Shown piece after piece: positions 22,361 through 35,398 of a stretch of 64,000 nt of DNA (position 1 is its first letter; the number at the start of each line of letters is the position of its first letter). Both the position numbers and the translations under genes were made by a program. The stretch lies in assembly GCF_001507665.1 (NCBI RefSeq), contig NZ_CP013910.1:336001-400000 (forward strand), given 5' to 3'. The DNA comes from Deinococcus actinosclerus. GTDB lineage: Bacteria > Deinococcota > Deinococci > Deinococcales > Deinococcaceae. The notes under the pieces are model-generated. The model did no database searches. It saw only the letters and a program-made list of their open reading frames with translations, and had not been told where the DNA came from.

Positions 22361-22993
22361 TCAACCCTTCCTGCTCACGACGACGCGCGCGGGGCGCACG
22401 AGGCGGTCGCCCATGCGGAAGCCCAGCTGGTACACCTGCACGATCACGTCGTCCTCGTCGCCGGGCACGACCTGCAGCGCCTCGTGCCACTGCGGGTCGA
22501 AGGCTTCGCCTTCCTTGCCGGTGGCCTCCAGACCCAGGCCCGCGAACACGCCCAGGATCTTGCCCTGCACGGCCTGCATGCCGGGGATCAGCTTGGCGGG
22601 GTCGGCGGCGCCCATGCTCACGGCGCGGTCCATGTCGTCGTACACGGGCATCAGCGCCTCGGCGGCCTTGCTCACGCCCTGGCCCTGCGCGGCGTTCACG
22701 TCCTCCTGGGTGCGGCGGCGGTAGCTGTCGAAGTCGGTCGCCAGTCGGGCCAGGCGGCCCCTCAGGTCGGCGTTCTCCTTTTCCAGTTCGTCGGCGCGTT
22801 CCAGTTTCGCCATCATCTCCTGCACCTGCCCGAGCATGCCCTCGTCCAGGCCGTCCATGCCGGGGAAGGCGGTCTCGGCGTCCTCGGCCATGTTGTCGGC
22901 CTCGGTGTCGGGGATGTCCAGGCCGTCTTCCGTGACGGTTTTCGCGGCGGTGTCGGTGCGGTCGTTGCTGGGTTTGTGCTGGTCGTCGGTCAT
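22361..22993 (-). CDS. grpE: GrpE nucleotide exchange factor
   Basis: A 210-residue DnaK exchange factor. The N-terminal ~75 residues are acidic and low-complexity; a long coiled coil follows (MAKLERADELEKENADLRGRL), then the core sequence FDSYRRRTQEDV and the C-terminal beta domain (GEAFDPQWHEALQVVPGDEDDVIVQVYQLGFRMGDRLVRPARVVV). The ATG at 22993 is preferred for its GAGAGG site 7 bases upstream. An in-frame ATG at 23017 has TAAGCT 7 bases before it and could be used leaderless, adding eight residues. It lies after dnaK, separated by the small repeat copy B. Confidence 0.94.
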   Translation of the reverse strand: MTDDQHKPSNDRTDTAAKTVTEDGLDIPDTEADNMAEDAETAFPGMDGLDEGMLGQVQEMMAKLERADELEKENADLRGRLARLATDFDSYRRRTQEDVNAAQGQGVSKAAEALMPVYDDMDRAVSMGAADPAKLIPGMQAVQGKILGVFAGLGLEATGKEGEAFDPQWHEALQVVPGDEDDVIVQVYQLGFRMGDRLVRPARVVVSRKG

Positions 22994-23030
22994 CTTGGGG
23001 CCTCTCTTGCGGAACATTCGTTCCAGCTTA

Positions 23031-23160
23031 GTCGTACTCCGGGTGAAGGTTCGAAGAACCGCTCAGCCCGAGCGGATGCGAGTAGGAGTCATGCGGGTTC
23101 CGGGCGTGGAGTGGGCAGATCGGTGCTGTTCCGGGCTGTCCACGGAACAGACGGAATCTG
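23031..23160. repeat. Small repeat element, copy B, between dnaK and grpE
   Basis: A diverged relative of the element at 11417-11571, sharing ACTCCGG, CCGAGCGGA, GATCGGTG, TGTTCCG and CTGTC in the same order. It fills most of the 251-base gap between dnaK and grpE. Confidence 0.55.
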
Positions 23161-23244
23161 CGCCGTGCTCGTGGGGCAGGGGAGAGGCGGCGCGCTGGCC
23201 GTCCTCTCCCCTGAAGTATGTGCCTGTTCGTGGAGGACGCGCGC

Positions 23245-25131
<1,887 letters not shown>

Positions 25132-25191
25132 GTTGACTCCTGTGGGGATGGGGATTTGCTGCCGCGCGGGCAGCAGTTCTGATCGCCATAC

Positions 25192-25220
25192 AGCATAGGC
25201 CCACAGTTGCTGGGTGTCAA
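25192..25220 (-). promoter_or_regulatory. Sigma-70-type promoter of dnaK
   Basis: On the minus strand: TTGACA (25215-25220), exactly 17 bases, then TATGCT (25192-25197). This is the best housekeeping promoter in the window. The leader to the ATG is about 54 bases. Confidence 0.85.
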
Positions 25221-25249
25221 TAGACTTGAGTGCTATACGCTCAAGTCTA
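25221..25249. promoter_or_regulatory. HAIR operator (HspR binding site) before dnaK
   Basis: TAGACTTGAG and CTCAAGTCTA are perfect 10-base inverted arms with a 9-base spacer. Inside is the HAIR pattern CTTGAGT-N7-GCTCAAG, one mismatch from the published CTTGAGT-N7-ACTCAAG. It abuts the -35 box of dnaK, a good place for repression. hspR itself is not in the window. Confidence 0.85.
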
Positions 25250-25266
25250 AGATTGTCTCAAGGTCA

Positions 25267-25310
25267 TACGGACTCCGGTTGAAGGGTTTGCAAAAACCTT
25301 CGACCGGAGT
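25267..25310. repeat. Hairpin with repeat-family left end (copy C, partial)
   Basis: The left end ATACGGACTCCGGTTGA equals that of the element at 11417. Here it folds with CCTTCGACCGGAGT (25297-25310) as a 14-base stem with one G-T pair. It lies just after the transporter stop (25317, minus strand), where it may act as terminator. Confidence 0.6.
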
Positions 25311-25316
25311 TGACCC

Positions 25317-27269
25317 TTACCCCCCCACGTGCACGATGGGCCGCCGGTCACGGTCCGGTTCGGCGCGGCGCAGGATCTCGCGGGTCAGCGGCGGCACGTC
25401 CCCGCGCCCCCCGATCACGAAATCCAGCGCCAGCTGCAGGGGGCTCTCCTCGGTCCAGCGCATGTACACCTGCGGCGGCGCGCCCTTCTTGCGCAGCGTC
25501 AGCATCACGGCCGCGATCGTGTTCGGGATGCTCGACCCGCGCGCCTTCAGCACCGAGTACGGCCCCACGCGCAGGCCCGTGACCTCCACCACGTCCGTGA
25601 ACTCGCTCGCGTCGTCCACCTCCACCTCCAGGAACAGGAACGGCTCGTCCTCCGGGAGGTGCACCATCTGCCGCACCCGCAGCTCCTGCTTGCTGTACTC
25701 GGCCTCGGACGCCCGGCCCGGATGGTGCGACACGAAGCGCAGCGGCCGGATCGGGTGGGTCTTCAGTACCTCGATGGCCGCCTCGTCGAACTGCACCTGA
25801 CTGACCCGCAGCTCGAATGACCGCGACACGCGCGAACTGACGCCCACCGTGAGGATCAGCACGATGAACAGCAGCGCGATCAGCAGGCCCTGCGGGTTGC
25901 TGAAGATCGTCACGGCGCTCGTGTACACGAAGATGGCGCTGATCACCCCGAACGCCCAGGCCACGCGCGGCTGGCGGCGCCGCACGGCCGTCAGGCACAC
26001 CGCCACCGCCGCCGAGGTCATCATCGCCAGCACCCCGGTCGCGTACGCCGCCGCCTGCGCGTCCACGTTCGCGCGGAAGGCCGCCGTCACCACGAACGCG
26101 ATCAGCAGGTAGATCAGCACCAGCGGGCGGTGCAGCCGCGTCCACTCGGGCGCCATGCCGTAACGCGGCAGGTAGCGCGGCACGATGTTCAGCAGCCCCG
26201 CCATGGCGCTGGCCCCCGCGAACCACAGGATCAGGATGGTGCTCACGTCGTACGCGGTGCCGAACCACTCGCCCAGGTACTCGTGCGCCAGGAACGCCAG
26301 CGCGCGCCCGTTCGCCTCGCCGCCCGGCTGGAACGCCGCCGCCGGGATGAGCAGGGTGGTCACCAGACTGCTCGTGATCAGGAACGCGCTCATCAGCAGC
26401 GCCGCCGTGGTCAGCAGCCGCTTGCCGTTGCGGATGCGCCCGGTGGGTGTCTCCTCGGTGTCGCCCTTGTCCCCCTCGATCAGCGGCATGACGACCACGC
26501 CCGTCTCGAAACCCGACAGGCCCAGCGCCAGCTTCGGGAAGACCAGCAGCGCCGCGCCGATCAGCGCCAGCGGCGAGCCGAAGCCCACGTTCAGCGTGCC
26601 CAGCCACGCCTGCACCAGCTCCGGCTGGCTCAGGATCACCTGCGCGCCCTTGCCGATCACCACGGCGCTCAGGCACAGGTACGCCACGACGAGCACCACC
26701 GCGATCCCGATGGCCTCCTTGAAGCCCTTGAGGAACACCGCGCCCAGCAGCAGCAGCAGCAGCAGCGTCACGCCCACCTGATGCCCCTCCAGCGCCGTCT
26801 TCAGGAACGGGTTCTCGATCATGTGCGCCGAGGCGTCCGCCGCCGACAGTGTGATCGTGATGATGAAGCCGGTCGCCACGAACCCGATCAGCGACAGCAC
26901 CAGGAACTTGCTGGGCCAATACGACAGCAGCCGCTCAAGCATGCTGATCGACCCGTCCCCGTGCGGGCTGTCCTCCGCCACCCGGCGGTACATCGGCAGC
27001 GCCCCGAACAGCGTCACGAGCACGAGCACCAGCGTCGCGAAGGGCGACACCGCCCCGGCGGCCAGCGCCGCGATGCCCGGCTGGTAGCCCAGGGTGCTGA
27101 AGTAGTCCACCCCGGTCAGGCACATCACCTTCCACCAGGGGTGCTTGCGCTCGTGCGCCTCCACCTCACCCTCGGCCTCGTAGAAGCCCTCCTGCTGCGG
27201 GTGATCCTCCTGCTGGAGCACCCAGCGGGAGACTTTCTGTGACAGGGGCCTCAACGGCGAGGAGGGCAT
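25317..27269 (-). CDS. APC-superfamily amino acid/cation permease
   Basis: A 650-residue inner-membrane transporter with about 12 helices between residues ~55 and 480, then a ~170-residue soluble C-terminal domain. The start of the membrane part, [23 protein letters not shown], contains the GxP-type helix 1 break of the APC fold. [18 protein letters not shown] is the helix 6-7 region. The hydrophilic N-terminus is rich in Glu, His and Gln. The overall plan (long cytosolic tail) is like KimA/KUP-type potassium or amino acid carriers, but the substrate cannot be given. The ATG at 27269 is the only good start; no ribosome binding site is obvious. Confidence 0.8.
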   Translation of the reverse strand: MPSSPLRPLSQKVSRWVLQQEDHPQQEGFYEAEGEVEAHERKHPWWKVMCLTGVDYFSTLGYQPGIAALAAGAVSPFATLVLVLVTLFGALPMYRRVAEDSPHGDGSISMLERLLSYWPSKFLVLSLIGFVATGFIITITLSAADASAHMIENPFLKTALEGHQVGVTLLLLLLLGAVFLKGFKEAIGIAVVLVVAYLCLSAVVIGKGAQVILSQPELVQAWLGTLNVGFGSPLALIGAALLVFPKLALGLSGFETGVVVMPLIEGDKGDTEETPTGRIRNGKRLLTTAALLMSAFLITSSLVTTLLIPAAAFQPGGEANGRALAFLAHEYLGEWFGTAYDVSTILILWFAGASAMAGLLNIVPRYLPRYGMAPEWTRLHRPLVLIYLLIAFVVTAAFRANVDAQAAAYATGVLAMMTSAAVAVCLTAVRRRQPRVAWAFGVISAIFVYTSAVTIFSNPQGLLIALLFIVLILTVGVSSRVSRSFELRVSQVQFDEAAIEVLKTHPIRPLRFVSHHPGRASEAEYSKQELRVRQMVHLPEDEPFLFLEVEVDDASEFTDVVEVTGLRVGPYSVLKARGSSIPNTIAAVMLTLRKKGAPPQVYMRWTEESPLQLALDFVIGGRGDVPPLTREILRRAEPDRDRRPIVHVGG

Positions 27270-27416
27270 GACTCGCGGAGTATCCGCCTTTCAGCGCCAG
27301 AAAGAAAGGTGTCGGGTCTCACGGTATGGGGAAGACAGCCGCAAGAGGGGATGAGTGCGGAGGTCGCCCCCCAGCACCCATCCCCTCTTACCTATCGACT
27401 TTCAGCCATCGACTGC

Positions 27417-28739
27417 TTACGGGTACAGGCCGCGCAGGGCGCGCGCTTCGAGCACGCGGGTGCAGGCCACGATGTACACGGCGGTGCGCAGCGTCACGCC
27501 GTGGCGTTCCTTCACGTCCCACAGGCTGCCGAAGGCCTCGCTCATGATGCGGTCCAGGCGCTTGTTGATCTCGTCTTCGGTCCAGAAGAACGAGCTGAAG
27601 TCCTGCACCCACTCGAAGTACGACACGGTCACGCCGCCGGCGTTCGCCAGCACGTCCGGCACGACCGTCACGCCCCGCTCGGCGAGCAGGTCGTCCGCAG
27701 CGGGAATGGTGGGGCCGTTGGCGCCCTCCACGATCAGTTTCGCCCTGATCTGCCCGGCGTTCGCCAGGGTGATCTGCTTTTCCAGCGCGGCGGGGATCAT
27801 CACGTCGCAGTCCACGCCCCAGAACTCGTCGCGCGTGATCTCCTCGGTGCCGGGCATGTCGGTGATCTTGCCGGTGCGGCGCAGGTGCTCCAGCGCGGCC
27901 TTCGGGTCGATCCCGGCGTCGCTGTGGATCGTGCCGGTCACGTCCTGGATGGCGACGATCTTCGCGCCGTGCTCATGGAAGATGCGCGCGGCGGCCTCGC
28001 CCACGTTCCCGAAGCCCTGCACCGCCACCCGCGCGCCCTGCATGGGCATCCCGAGTTTCTTCATGGCCTCCGCGCCGGTCACGAACACGCCGCGCCCGGT
28101 GGCGTCGCCGCGGCCCAGGCTGCCGCCCAGCGACACGGGCTTGCCGGTCACGACGCCGGTCGCGGTGCGGCCCACGTTCATGGAGTACGTGTCCATCATC
28201 CACGCCATCGTCTGCGGGTTGGTGTTCACGTCCGGCGCGGGGATGTCCTTCTCCGGCCCGATGATCAGGCCGATCTCGGTGGTGTAGCGGCGCGTCAGGC
28301 GCTCGAGTTCCCCGGTGCTGTACTTGCGCGGGTCGATGCGGATGCCGCCCTTGCCGCCCCCGTACGGGAGGTTCACGGCGGCGTTCTTCACGGTCATCCA
28401 CGCGGACAGCGCCATGACCTCGCTGAGCGTCACGTCCTGGTGGTAGCGCACGCCGCCCTTGGCGGGGCCGCGCGACGTGTTGTGCTGCACGCGGTAGCCC
28501 TCGAAGTGCGCGACCGTGCCGTCATCAAGGTGGATGGGCACGTCCACGACCAGGATGCGCTTGGGCCGCTTGAGCGTCTCGGCCCAGTAGGCGAGCTTGC
28601 CGAGGTAGGGCGTGACGCGCTCGACCTGCTCGAGGTAGATCTCGTACGGCCCGATGTTGTTCGGGTCGAGGTAGCTGGGAATGGCGTGCGCGCCGGATTT
28701 GGGCCCAGTGCTGTTGGTCGGATCTTGCGTGGCGGTCAT
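27417..28739 (-). CDS. Glutamate dehydrogenase (catalytic-type paralogue)
   Basis: A 440-residue Glu/Leu/Phe/Val dehydrogenase. Substrate motif [10 protein letters not shown] keeps the Lys that binds the glutamate gamma-carboxylate; PYGGGKGGI holds the catalytic Lys and IPAPDVNT the catalytic Asp. The Rossmann loop is GFGNVGEA. These residues support true glutamate dehydrogenase activity (2-oxoglutarate + NH4+ + NAD(P)H to glutamate). CTGGAGG lies before the ATG at 28739; upstream in-frame sequence is unsupported. It lies 103 bases after a paralogue, as in the gdhA-gdhB pair of Thermus thermophilus. Confidence 0.93.
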   Translation of the reverse strand: MTATQDPTNSTGPKSGAHAIPSYLDPNNIGPYEIYLEQVERVTPYLGKLAYWAETLKRPKRILVVDVPIHLDDGTVAHFEGYRVQHNTSRGPAKGGVRYHQDVTLSEVMALSAWMTVKNAAVNLPYGGGKGGIRIDPRKYSTGELERLTRRYTTEIGLIIGPEKDIPAPDVNTNPQTMAWMMDTYSMNVGRTATGVVTGKPVSLGGSLGRGDATGRGVFVTGAEAMKKLGMPMQGARVAVQGFGNVGEAAARIFHEHGAKIVAIQDVTGTIHSDAGIDPKAALEHLRRTGKITDMPGTEEITRDEFWGVDCDVMIPAALEKQITLANAGQIRAKLIVEGANGPTIPAADDLLAERGVTVVPDVLANAGGVTVSYFEWVQDFSSFFWTEDEINKRLDRIMSEAFGSLWDVKERHGVTLRTAVYIVACTRVLEARALRGLYP

Positions 28740-28842
28740 GGCAGTGCCTCCAGGGAAGGAGAGGGGGGAGGGGTGGTTCGTCTTCGCCGCGCGGGGCGGC
28801 CCGCGCGTTGCCGCTGGTGAATTCAGCGCGCCGGGAAGGCGG

Positions 28843-30087
<1,245 letters not shown>

Positions 30088-30428
30088 TTGACGGTCTCCT
30101 TCCCTTCGGTGGGAACTGGGGTGGGTGGTGTGGTTTGGCTCAGGCGCAGCATACACGCGCCCGGTGAGACGCATAGACAGGTGCCGCGCCGCCTCGTCCC
30201 ACGATGCCGTCCGTGTGTCGAGGGGTGAACCCCCGAAGTTGTATCCAGTATCCACAGAGGCGTCAACCCCGCTTTCTCACGCTGAACACGCGCAAAACCT
30301 GAACCGCTTCCACCTCGGCCCTGCGTGGCCCGGCCGCCCACAACCTGCCGAACGGCAATCCAGTCTTCCAACGCCGCCGACCGCCCCACCGCACACCGGC
30401 GTCCCACGCGGCAGGACGGTCCGGGCGG

Positions 30429-30445
30429 TCTGAACCCGGTTCAGA
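30429..30445. promoter_or_regulatory. Perfect hyphenated palindrome, possible operator
   Basis: TCTGAACC-C-GGTTCAGA, extended on both sides by a G-T and a G-C pair. It lies after the polyprenyl synthase terminator and about 280 bases upstream of the dehydrogenase -10 box. No known regulator consensus was recognised. Confidence 0.4.
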
Positions 30446-30462
30446 TCGGACCTCTATAGAAA

Positions 30463-30489
30463 GGAGGGGAGCCAGCACGGTTCCCCTCC
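30463..30489 (-). terminator. Terminator after polyprenyl synthase gene
   Basis: 11-base arms (one G-T pair) with a 5-base loop; on the minus strand the stem is followed by TTTCTATAG. It lies 15 bases after the stop. Confidence 0.8.
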
Positions 30490-30504
30490 CACCCTCAACC
30501 GGTG

Positions 30505-31479
<975 letters not shown>

Positions 31480-31485
31480 GCGCGC

Positions 31486-31491
31486 AGTATA
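31486..31491 (-). promoter_or_regulatory. -10 box TATACT of polyprenyl synthase gene
   Basis: A near-consensus -10 hexamer 6 bases before the ATG, indicating a leaderless mRNA. No -35 hexamer was recognised. Confidence 0.6.
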
Positions 31492-31616
31492 GGGAGGGGA
31501 GGGGCAGCCAAACGTACCACCCCCCCCAGCTGCTGCCCCGGGGATGAAGGCTCCCGCACCGCCGTGAGTGCTTTGTCCCTCGCAGCGCACACGCTCCTCA
31601 TGCTACAAAGCAGGGT

Positions 31617-32201
31617 ATGGAAAGTGTCGTTGCTCTCTTCCGCGAACCCCAGCAGGCGCAGGGGGCGTTGCAGACCCTGCTGCAGCGCGGCTTTGACCGT
31701 GACCACCTCGGCTTTGCCCTGACGGACGTCGTCGCGCAGGAGGACATCGCCCAGCAGACCGGCGTCAGCCCCGAAGCCGGTCAGCCCGCCGGGTCCGCCG
31801 CCGTCCTGAAGGGCGCGTGGCTGGGGATTCTGGGCGGCCTCGTGCTGACCGTGCCCATCTGGCTGCTGCTGCTCATCATTCCGGTGACCCGCATCTACGC
31901 CCACGGCGGCGTGCTGGGCATCCTGTTCGGCGTGATCGGCGGCGGCGCCCTGGGCGGCCTGTTCGGCGCGCTGGCGGGCAGCGACCACGGCGACTTCGTG
32001 AACCTGCTGCGCCGCATGGGCGTCCCGGCCGAGCAGGCCGAGAAGTTCTACGGCGGCATGAAGGGCGGCCACGTCATGGTGATCGCCCGTGACCCCAGCG
32101 GCCAGCGGGCCGACGAGGTGCTGAGCGTCATGCGCAAGCACGGTGCCGTGAAACTGGAAGACGCCGTGGGCGCCGGGCAGCTTCAGAGCGAACGCCACTG
32201 A
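31617..32201 (+). CDS. General-stress-17M-like membrane protein
   Basis: A 194-residue protein. The N-terminal ~35 residues (VVALFREPQQAQGALQTLLQRGFDRDHLGFALTD) match the start of the general stress protein 17M/DUF1269 type. Two glycine-rich hydrophobic helices follow (AWLGILGGLVLTVPIWLLLLII and GILFGVIGGGALGGLFGALAG), then a soluble segment with the second half of the fold (GGHVMVIARDPSGQRADEVLSVMRKHGA). Members are stress-inducible with no defined activity. It is divergent from the polyprenyl synthase gene. Confidence 0.75.
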   Translation: MESVVALFREPQQAQGALQTLLQRGFDRDHLGFALTDVVAQEDIAQQTGVSPEAGQPAGSAAVLKGAWLGILGGLVLTVPIWLLLLIIPVTRIYAHGGVLGILFGVIGGGALGGLFGALAGSDHGDFVNLLRRMGVPAEQAEKFYGGMKGGHVMVIARDPSGQRADEVLSVMRKHGAVKLEDAVGAGQLQSERH

Positions 32202-32316
32202 ACTGCCCGAGGCTGCGGCCCGCGATCCGGACGAACCGGCGCGGGCCGCACCTCATGTGCCGGTCCAGCAGGCCAGAGGCAAGAGCGCTGTCAGACCCTG
32301 CGGGTACACTGCGGAC

Positions 32317-32553
32317 ATGTTCGGTCGCCGCGTCCCTCCCCACCTCGTCTTCGCTTTCAGTCTGCTGCTGGCGGCCCTGTGCGGCTGGGCCGCCTACGCA
32401 GGCGTGACGGGCGGCAAGGTCGTGTGGGGGGTCGTCGCGGCGGTGTTCGCCGTGTGGTTCACCGTGGACGCCGTCCGCTCCTACGGGTGGGCGCAGGCGA
32501 AGAAACGCGCGGACGCCGAGACGCGCGCCCAGAACCGCCCGAACCTCAAGTAA
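32317..32553 (+). CDS. Small two-helix membrane protein
   Basis: A 78-residue protein with two hydrophobic segments (HLVFAFSLLLAALCGWAAYAG and VWGVVAAVFAVWFTVDAVR) and a basic, hydrophilic tail. I do not recognise a family. The start at 32317 is backed by TACACT (32305-32310), 6 bases upstream, a leaderless layout. Its last eight bases overlap the end of the convergent GNAT gene. Confidence 0.7.
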   Translation: MFGRRVPPHLVFAFSLLLAALCGWAAYAGVTGGKVVWGVVAAVFAVWFTVDAVRSYGWAQAKKRADAETRAQNRPNLK

Positions 32554-33139
32554 GCTCCCGGCGTACCCAGAAACGCATCGGTTTGGGTGTGTCCTGGCCT
32601 TCGCCCACGTCCGGCCAGGACAGGGTCGTGTGCAGGTCCGGGCGTTCCACGTACCCGCGCGCCGCCCAGAAGGCGTTCAGTGGCCGGTAGGGCTGCGGCC
32701 GCAGCGGATGATCCTCCGGGCGCTGCACCGCGCAGAAGGCCGTCACGCTCAGGCCCAGCGTGCGGGCGTGCGCCTCACGCCCGTCGAAGAAGGCGTGGCC
32801 CAGCCCGCGCCCCCGGTACTCGGGCAGCAGGACGCTCTCGCCGAGGTACAGCACGTCCCGCTCGTCGAACTCCGGGTCCACGAAGGGGGCGCGGATCTCG
32901 GCCATCTCCTGCGTCAGCGGCAGGGCGCTGCTGGCCCCCACCACCTGCCCGCCGTCGCGCGCCAGGAGCACCAGGGCGTCGGGCGCGTCCAGGTAGGTGC
33001 GCAGGTACGTCTCCTCGTACGCCGCGCTGCCCTCGTACAGGTAGGGGAACTCACGGAACACCGTGATGCGCAGCCGCGCCAGATCCGCGATGAACGGCGC
33101 CAGGTCCGGGCCGCTCACCGCCTCGACCCTCAGGGTCAA
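32546..33139 (-). CDS. GNAT-family N-acetyltransferase
   Basis: A 197-residue acetyltransferase-fold protein. The acetyl-CoA loop is YRGRGLGHAFFDGRE (R/Q-x-x-G-x-G/A pattern), preceded by LYLGESVLLPE. The acceptor is unknown. The start is inferred to be the TTG at 33139: it overlaps the stop of the NTF2-like gene (TTGA) and has AGGTGG 5 bases upstream, so the pair is translationally coupled. No ATG occurs in a suitable place. Confidence 0.8.
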   Translation of the reverse strand: MTLRVEAVSGPDLAPFIADLARLRITVFREFPYLYEGSAAYEETYLRTYLDAPDALVLLARDGGQVVGASSALPLTQEMAEIRAPFVDPEFDERDVLYLGESVLLPEYRGRGLGHAFFDGREAHARTLGLSVTAFCAVQRPEDHPLRPQPYRPLNAFWAARGYVERPDLHTTLSWPDVGEGQDTPKPMRFWVRRELT

Positions 33140-33543
33140 GCACCCACCTGCCGGGACCAGTCCGCGAGGTTGTAGTAGTTCGTGACCCGCGCGATCTGCC
33201 CGCCGCGCACCTCGAAGAACGCCCCGACCGGCAGGACGTAGCGCTGCCCGCGCGCCTCGGGCAGCCCGGGATCGGTGCGCAGGTACTCGCCGTGAATCAC
33301 GAACTCCGCGCTCGCCCGCGCGCCGTCGGGCGTGCTCATGATCACCAGCTCGCGCGCCTGCTCGCGGTAGTGGGCGTCCATCTTCGCCAGGAACGCCCGG
33401 AAGGCCTCCAGGCCCACCTGCGTCTCGCCCTCGTTGATGTCGTGGCGCACGTCGTCGGTGAGCAGGGCCAGCATGCCCGCGAAGTCGGCGGCGTTGAAGG
33501 CGGCGTAATACTGCTCGATCAGCGTCAGGGTCGTGCCGTGCAT
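33136..33543 (-). CDS. NTF2-like/ketosteroid isomerase-related protein
   Basis: A 135-residue alpha+beta cone protein (SnoaL/NTF2-like). Typical pieces are IEQYYAAFNAADFAGMLALLTDDVRHDINEG, FRAFLAKMDAHYRE and GAFFEVRGGQIARVTNYYNLADW. Family members bind or isomerise small hydrophobic ligands; the ligand is not deducible. The ATG at 33543 has TATGGT (33550-33555) 6 bases upstream, favouring this start over two earlier in-frame ATGs. It overlaps the GNAT gene by four bases. Confidence 0.82.
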   Translation of the reverse strand: MHGTTLTLIEQYYAAFNAADFAGMLALLTDDVRHDINEGETQVGLEAFRAFLAKMDAHYREQARELVIMSTPDGARASAEFVIHGEYLRTDPGLPEARGQRYVLPVGAFFEVRGGQIARVTNYYNLADWSRQVGA

Positions 33544-33874
33544 GGCCGCACCATACGGCATGACCACCCGGCGGCAGGGTCACGGCCCGGGGGGCACGCC
33601 GCGCGCCGGTGAACGCCACTTCAGCCGGTCGTGTCCCCGCATTCATGAGCCCGGGGCACCCTGCGAGGCGGCCTGGCGACGCTGGGGCGTCAGTCCGGCC
33701 TGGAGGGCCGGTCGGCCCTGCTCCGTCCCTGCGGCCGCCGCCGCAGTCCACCCGCCTGTCGCGATCAGGAAATTCGCGCGCTTGACGCCTGCGAATCTGC
33801 TACTTTAGGAACACTTTATTCAGCAGTGAATCGTTTCACCCGCCGGGAAACGGCCCAACTGGAGGAACTCACGC
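33544..33874. other. Divergent intergenic region
   Basis: 331 bases between the NTF2-like gene and the 482-residue protein gene. Apart from the NTF2-like -10 box (33550-33555) there is a more AT-rich stretch at 33780-33845 with TTGACG (33782-33787) and TACTTT (33801-33806); their 13-base spacing is too short for one promoter. GGAGG (33861-33865) serves the downstream gene. No gene was seen. Confidence 0.45.
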
Positions 33875-35323
33875 GTGAAAGCCCTGCGCTACATCATCAC
33901 CCGCCCCTGCCTGCAGGAAGGCAGCCTGCGCCTTCTGAAGTACCTGGAAGGCACGTTCCCCAGCGCCGGCCCCATCACGCTGGTCGATGATCACGGCCAG
34001 GAGCACTCCGCGCAGGTCGACCCGCAGGCGCGGCGCATCACCGGCCTGGGCAGCCTGTACCACGCCCAGAACCTCGGGGTGAACGACGTCCTGATGATCA
34101 CGCCCCTCACGGCCGGGCGCTATCAGGTCGAGTCGATCGTCAAACCCCACGCGCCACCCCCAGCGCCGCGCCGCGAGACGCCCAAGAAACCCGAGACCCG
34201 CCGGGTGGTGGTCGCCACGACGCCGCACGTGCGCGAGGTGAGGGTGCAGGAGGTGCGCCCCAGCCTGGGTGCCCAGGCCGACGTGCCGGCCGACGCCTCC
34301 CGCGCGGCCGAACCGCGGCCCGCAGAGCAACGTCAGGCCGAGCAACGTCAGGCCGACCGCCGCCCGGCAGAGCAGCGCGCCGAGACCCGCCCTGCGGATA
34401 GCCGCGCCGAGGAGCGCGCGACCGACGCCACCCGCACGGCCCAGGACACCCCGCGACCCGACGTGAGCGCGCGCAGCCAGAGTGGCCGTGACCCGGTCCC
34501 GGCGGCCTCCCCCCGCGTGACCCCCCGCGCCGCGCCCGCAGGGACCAGCGTGAAGCCCGGTGCCGGCGCGACCGTCCGTCCCCTGGACGTCCGCTTCGAC
34601 GCGCCGGCACCGGCCCCCCTGGCACCGGCGCCCACCGCCACCCCGGGCGCCCTGCAGCTGCGCGGCGACGCAGCCCACCTCGCGGAACTCGCGCGCCTGA
34701 CCGGCTACCGCCTGGACGACCTGGGCAGCGGCGTGCTGCGGCTGCACGCGGAACTGGGCGCCCACAGCTACGCGGTGCTGGTCGCCACGAGCGAGGCGGC
34801 CGTCCGGGCCGACGCCTGGAAGGAACCGGCCGACTACTGCGTGCTCCTGACGGCCGAACACGACCGGGCCGTCAACACCCCCCGCCTGACCCGCGAGGCG
34901 CTCGACGCGCTGATCGAGCACGCCCAGCTGGCGCCGCTGTCCCCCGTGGACCTGCGTGGCTACTGGAAGGCCGGCAGTGTGGACCTGGAAGCGGCCGCCA
35001 GCGTCGCGGAACTCGTGGGCGCCCACCTGGCGCAGCGTGGCGCCTTCAGCGCCGTGCTGCTGACCCTGGCGCAGCAGCCCGCCCACTCGCTGGTCAGCGT
35101 GCAGCGCCTCGCCGAGCGGCTGGGCAGCGGCGTGAACTACGCGGAACTGGGCAGCATCCTCGACACCCTGACCCGCGCGCCCTTCCTGGCACTGACCCCG
35201 CTGCCCGGCGGGCAGTACCTGCTGCGCAGCGGTGTGGCGGAGCTGCTGACCGAACTGGCCGACTACGCCGAAGGGGTGCGGCGCCGCCTGCGCGTCCCGG
35301 CCCGCGAAGCCGTGCCCGCCTGA
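33875..35323 (+). CDS. Unrecognised protein with structured ends and a charged low-complexity linker
   Basis: A 482-residue protein that I cannot assign. Residues 1-92 look folded ([43 protein letters not shown]) with a beta-rich pattern that faintly recalls B3/AbrB-like DNA-binding barrels. Residues ~95-265 are Pro, Arg, Glu and Ala-rich with repeats such as AEQRQ. The C-terminal ~210 residues are folded and helical, with a winged-helix-like part ([28 protein letters not shown]). No cysteines beyond two, no membrane helix. The GTG start follows GGAGG by 9 bases. mutY starts 76 bases after its stop. A Deinococcus-specific DNA-associated protein is possible but unproven. Confidence 0.75.
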   Translation: MKALRYIITRPCLQEGSLRLLKYLEGTFPSAGPITLVDDHGQEHSAQVDPQARRITGLGSLYHAQNLGVNDVLMITPLTAGRYQVESIVKPHAPPPAPRRETPKKPETRRVVVATTPHVREVRVQEVRPSLGAQADVPADASRAAEPRPAEQRQAEQRQADRRPAEQRAETRPADSRAEERATDATRTAQDTPRPDVSARSQSGRDPVPAASPRVTPRAAPAGTSVKPGAGATVRPLDVRFDAPAPAPLAPAPTATPGALQLRGDAAHLAELARLTGYRLDDLGSGVLRLHAELGAHSYAVLVATSEAAVRADAWKEPADYCVLLTAEHDRAVNTPRLTREALDALIEHAQLAPLSPVDLRGYWKAGSVDLEAAASVAELVGAHLAQRGAFSAVLLTLAQQPAHSLVSVQRLAERLGSGVNYAELGSILDTLTRAPFLALTPLPGGQYLLRSGVAELLTELADYAEGVRRRLRVPAREAVPA

Positions 35324-35398
35324 TCCCACCGGGGCCAGACCGGCCCAACCTGAATGCCGAACACGATCCCACCGGCACCGCGCTCCTAGACTGGCGCG

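Larger units (their letters stand above)
30088..30504. other. Intergenic region upstream of the dehydrogenase pair
   Basis: 417 bases without a supported gene. It contains the dehydrogenase -10 box TATGCT (30148-30153, minus strand), a 17-base palindrome (30429-30445) and the terminator of the polyprenyl synthase gene (30463-30489). The stretch 30190-30420 shows nothing I can name. Confidence 0.5.

Noticed and set aside
26130..27242. 370-codon Arg/Gln/His-rich frame opposite the APC transporter
   Set aside because: Low-complexity antisense shadow; the opposite strand codes a 12-helix transporter.
33800..33830. Possible radiation/desiccation response motif (RDRM) before the 482-residue protein gene
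   Set aside because: The AT-rich stretch is not palindromic like the published motif; too many mismatches.
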